DNA of 64,000 nucleotides from Devosia sp. FKR38. GTDB lineage: Bacteria; Pseudomonadota; Alphaproteobacteria; Rhizobiales; Devosiaceae. This document shows, piece after piece, positions 62,529-64,000 of this stretch; positions within the stretch are counted from its first letter, which is position 1, and every line of letters begins with the position of its first letter. The position numbers and the translations under genes are program-made. The notes below the pieces were generated by a model, which worked only from the letters and a program-made list of their open reading frames with translations, made no database searches and was not told where the DNA came from. The DNA is taken from NCBI RefSeq assembly GCF_005222805.1, contig NZ_STGC01000005.1, positions 2,678,127 through 2,742,126 of the forward strand, written 5' to 3'.

Positions 62529-63329
62529 ATGGACGCTTCATTGCAACGCTTTGCCGCCGAAGGCGCCCCCGCCCTGCCCGGCGCAGCGACCACCGGCACG
62601 CTCACCCATGACGGCGCAGAGCTGTGGTACGCGCAGCTCGGCGAGGGCCCGGCCGTCATCCTGCTGCATGGCGGCCTCGGCAATGCCGGCAATTGGGGCT
62701 ACCAGATCCCCGCCCTGGCCGCCGCCGGCTATCGCGTCATCGCCCTGGACACCCGCGGCCATGGCCGCAGCACCAGCGACAACAACCCCTATCACTATAG
62801 CCGCCTCGCCACCGACCTGCTGGCCCTGATGGACCATCTGGCCCTGCCCGACGCCGCCCTGGTCGGCTGGAGCGACGGCGCCTGCACGGCCCTCGAGCTG
62901 GCCATGCAACAGCCCGACCGCGTGCGCAGCGTCTTCTTCTTCGCCTGCAATGTCACGCCCGACGGCGCCCTGCCCTTCGTGATGACGCCGGTGATCGAGA
63001 ACTGCCTGGTGCGCCACAAGGCCGACTATGCGGCGCTCTCCGCAACGCCCGATGCCTTCGACGCCTTCATGGACGCTGTTGGGCTGATGCAGCGCAGCGA
63101 ACCCAACTACAGCGCCGCCGATCTGGCCGCTGTCCGCGTGCCGGTCATCGTCGCCCACAGCACCGGGGATGAGTTCATCCGCGCCGAACACGCCGCCTTT
63201 CTGGCCGCCAGCATTCCGGGCGCAACGCTCGTGACGCTCGACGGCGTCACCCATTTTGCCCCGCTGCAGCGCCCCGAGCTGTTCAACGTGGCTGTACTGG
63301 GTTTTCTGCGCCAGTCCGCACGATCCTGA
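62529..63329 (+). CDS. Alpha/beta hydrolase
   Basis: This 266-residue hydrolase has VILLHGGLGNAGNW (oxyanion loop), VIALDTRGHGRS, the nucleophile GWSDGACTALELA (serine about residue 114), the acid in HSTGDEFI and the histidine in GVTHFAPLQ near the C-terminus. It is of the epoxide hydrolase/BioH-like group. The ATG at 62529 follows a GGAGG site. It ends 6 bp before the stop of the convergent cysteine-cluster gene. Substrate unknown. Confidence 0.88.
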   Translation: MDASLQRFAAEGAPALPGAATTGTLTHDGAELWYAQLGEGPAVILLHGGLGNAGNWGYQIPALAAAGYRVIALDTRGHGRSTSDNNPYHYSRLATDLLALMDHLALPDAALVGWSDGACTALELAMQQPDRVRSVFFFACNVTPDGALPFVMTPVIENCLVRHKADYAALSATPDAFDAFMDAVGLMQRSEPNYSAADLAAVRVPVIVAHSTGDEFIRAEHAAFLAASIPGATLVTLDGVTHFAPLQRPELFNVAVLGFLRQSARS

Positions 63330-63335
63330 CGCCCC

Positions 63336-63857
63336 TCAGAGGCTGACCACATCGGCCAACCGGCGCAGGAAGGCTTTCGACTGCGTCAGCGCAGTATCGG
63401 CCCGCGCCCCGATTTCGGCTTCCGTTCCCGCCGCGGCGTCCCCATCAGCGATGTCGACGATGCGCGCCAGCAGAGCCACGCGCTCCGCCTCGAGTTCCGC
63501 CGGCAGGCCAAGATCAGCGGCGGTGAGCAGCGCCTGGCGCATCTCCTGCAGCTTGGTCAGCAGCGAGAACCGCGCATAGAGCTGCAGCGCCACGCTCCGG
63601 TCGCCGCGCCAGTCGCGCTCGGCGAACAGCGCCGTCGCCCGCTGGCCGGCCCCCAGACAATCAAAGGCAATGCAGCCCTCATAGCCCAGCTCTTCGCGCC
63701 GCGCGTGGATCTTGCAGCCGAAGTCGCTCCGCAAATGATAGCAGGGCTCGCCGGCGATCTTGTCATGGCCGAAGCGGTCGGACCGGTCAAACGACAGCGC
63801 CACGCAGCACAATCCCACGCAGCGGCTGCAGTCAGCCTGGAGATCGTCTTGGCTCAT
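63336..63857 (-). CDS. Cysteine-cluster protein, similar to the module fused to pentapeptide-repeat proteins
   Basis: This 173-residue protein begins with a cysteine-rich half: CSRCVGLCCVALSFDRS (residues about 10-26), GEPCYHLRSDFGCKIHARR and GYEGCIAFDCLGAGQ, about eight cysteines that could bind metal. The same pattern occurs in proteins that also carry pentapeptide repeats, which are absent here. The second half is helical. ATG at 63857 is preferred; GGGG precedes it only weakly. Function unknown. Confidence 0.75.
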   Translation of the reverse strand: MSQDDLQADCSRCVGLCCVALSFDRSDRFGHDKIAGEPCYHLRSDFGCKIHARREELGYEGCIAFDCLGAGQRATALFAERDWRGDRSVALQLYARFSLLTKLQEMRQALLTAADLGLPAELEAERVALLARIVDIADGDAAAGTEAEIGARADTALTQSKAFLRRLADVVSL

Positions 63858-63890
63858 CCCCGTATTTGCCTTTGAGTTTGTGCCTTTAGA

Positions 63891-63926
63891 AACGCAAAAC
63901 CCCCGGTGCCTTGGCACCGGGGGTTT
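63891..63926 (-). terminator. rRNA operon terminator
   Basis: A 13-bp near-perfect stem (AAA plus CCCCCGGTGC, 63897-63909, with 63914-63926) with loop CTTG is followed on the minus strand by TTTTGCGTTTC. It lies 34 bp after the 5S rRNA 3' end and so should end an rRNA operon transcribed from the right. Confidence 0.85.
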
Positions 63927-63960
63927 GAGTTTCGAGATCGTTTTGAGACCATATGTTTTT

Positions 63961-64000
63961 GGCAGACCTTGCAGTGACCTACTCTCCCAAGCCTTGAGAC
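63961..64000 (-). rRNA. rrf: 5S rRNA, 3' end (partial, cut by the window edge)
   Basis: Read on the minus strand, these 40 bases give GTCTCAAGGCTTGGGAGAGT, then AGGTCACTGCAAGGTCTGCC. This is the conserved 3' end of 5S rRNA, including the GGGAGAGTAGGTC block. The exact 3' end is estimated. The rest of the rRNA operon lies beyond 64000. Confidence 0.85.

Overview
The window is high-GC, gene-dense chromosomal DNA from an alphaproteobacterium. The gene families and the initiator tRNA fit the order Hyphomicrobiales, and the mix looks most like Devosia or a relative. That genus call is inference from family recognition, not from a search. I see no prophage, insertion sequence, CRISPR array or plasmid function.

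Left third (1-20400): this is mostly catabolism and housekeeping. It opens with a TRAP carboxylate transporter whose membrane genes and binding-protein gene converge on one shared terminator. Next come a secreted Yx(FWY)xxD-motif protein with an ECF sigma/anti-sigma pair. A dispersed sugar-acid block follows: lldD, an SMP-30 lactonase, a UxaA-family dehydratase, a GntR regulator, fucU and an FAH-family diketo-acid hydrolase. Three copies of a near-identical palindrome (CTAACATGTTAG) lie at the promoters of lldD, of the gntR/uxaA divergon and of the FAH gene. Together they suggest a GntR regulon for non-phosphorylating L-fucose degradation to pyruvate plus L-lactate, with LldD recycling the lactate. 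RidA, DedA, small acetyltransferase, lipoprotein, diguanylate cyclase, esterase, SDR and L-serine dehydratase genes complete the section.

Middle (20660-50703): this is one 30-kb, wholly plus-strand surface-polysaccharide (O-antigen type, Wzx/Wzy) locus. It holds a WbpM-like 4,6-dehydratase, a Wzz-like protein, a UDP-xylose synthase, and pseudaminic acid genes (pseB, C, F, G, I) with a formyltransferase inserted between pseG and pseI. A second amino-sugar block (Gfo/Idh/MocA dehydrogenase, DegT aminotransferase, GNAT) follows. The locus also has two WbpG-type amidotransferases around HisH and a HisF lacking both cyclase aspartates, which implies acetamidino groups. Further on are transferase candidates, a PhyH-like dioxygenase, two hexapeptide acyltransferases, the Wzx flippase, the Wzy polymerase, a GMC-like flavoenzyme, a GT2 transferase, and a WbpV-like reductase with a WbpL/WecA-like initiating transferase at the far end. 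The predicted product is a heavily tailored, nonulosonate-containing glycan.

Right (50714-64000): this part holds a FadR-type regulator, the initiator tRNA-Met, a Tas-like aldo/keto reductase, a DUF599 membrane protein, two paralogous esterases, a GGDEF-EAL protein, bfd-bfr with a possible iron-regulatory box, a nucleotidyltransferase, an MltB-type transglycosylase, an MscS-family channel, another alpha/beta hydrolase and a cysteine-cluster protein. At the right edge is the 3' end of a 5S rRNA gene with its terminator, so an rRNA operon enters from the right on the minus strand.

All calls were made by reading the sequence and its translations by eye. Family names are recognition, not database results.
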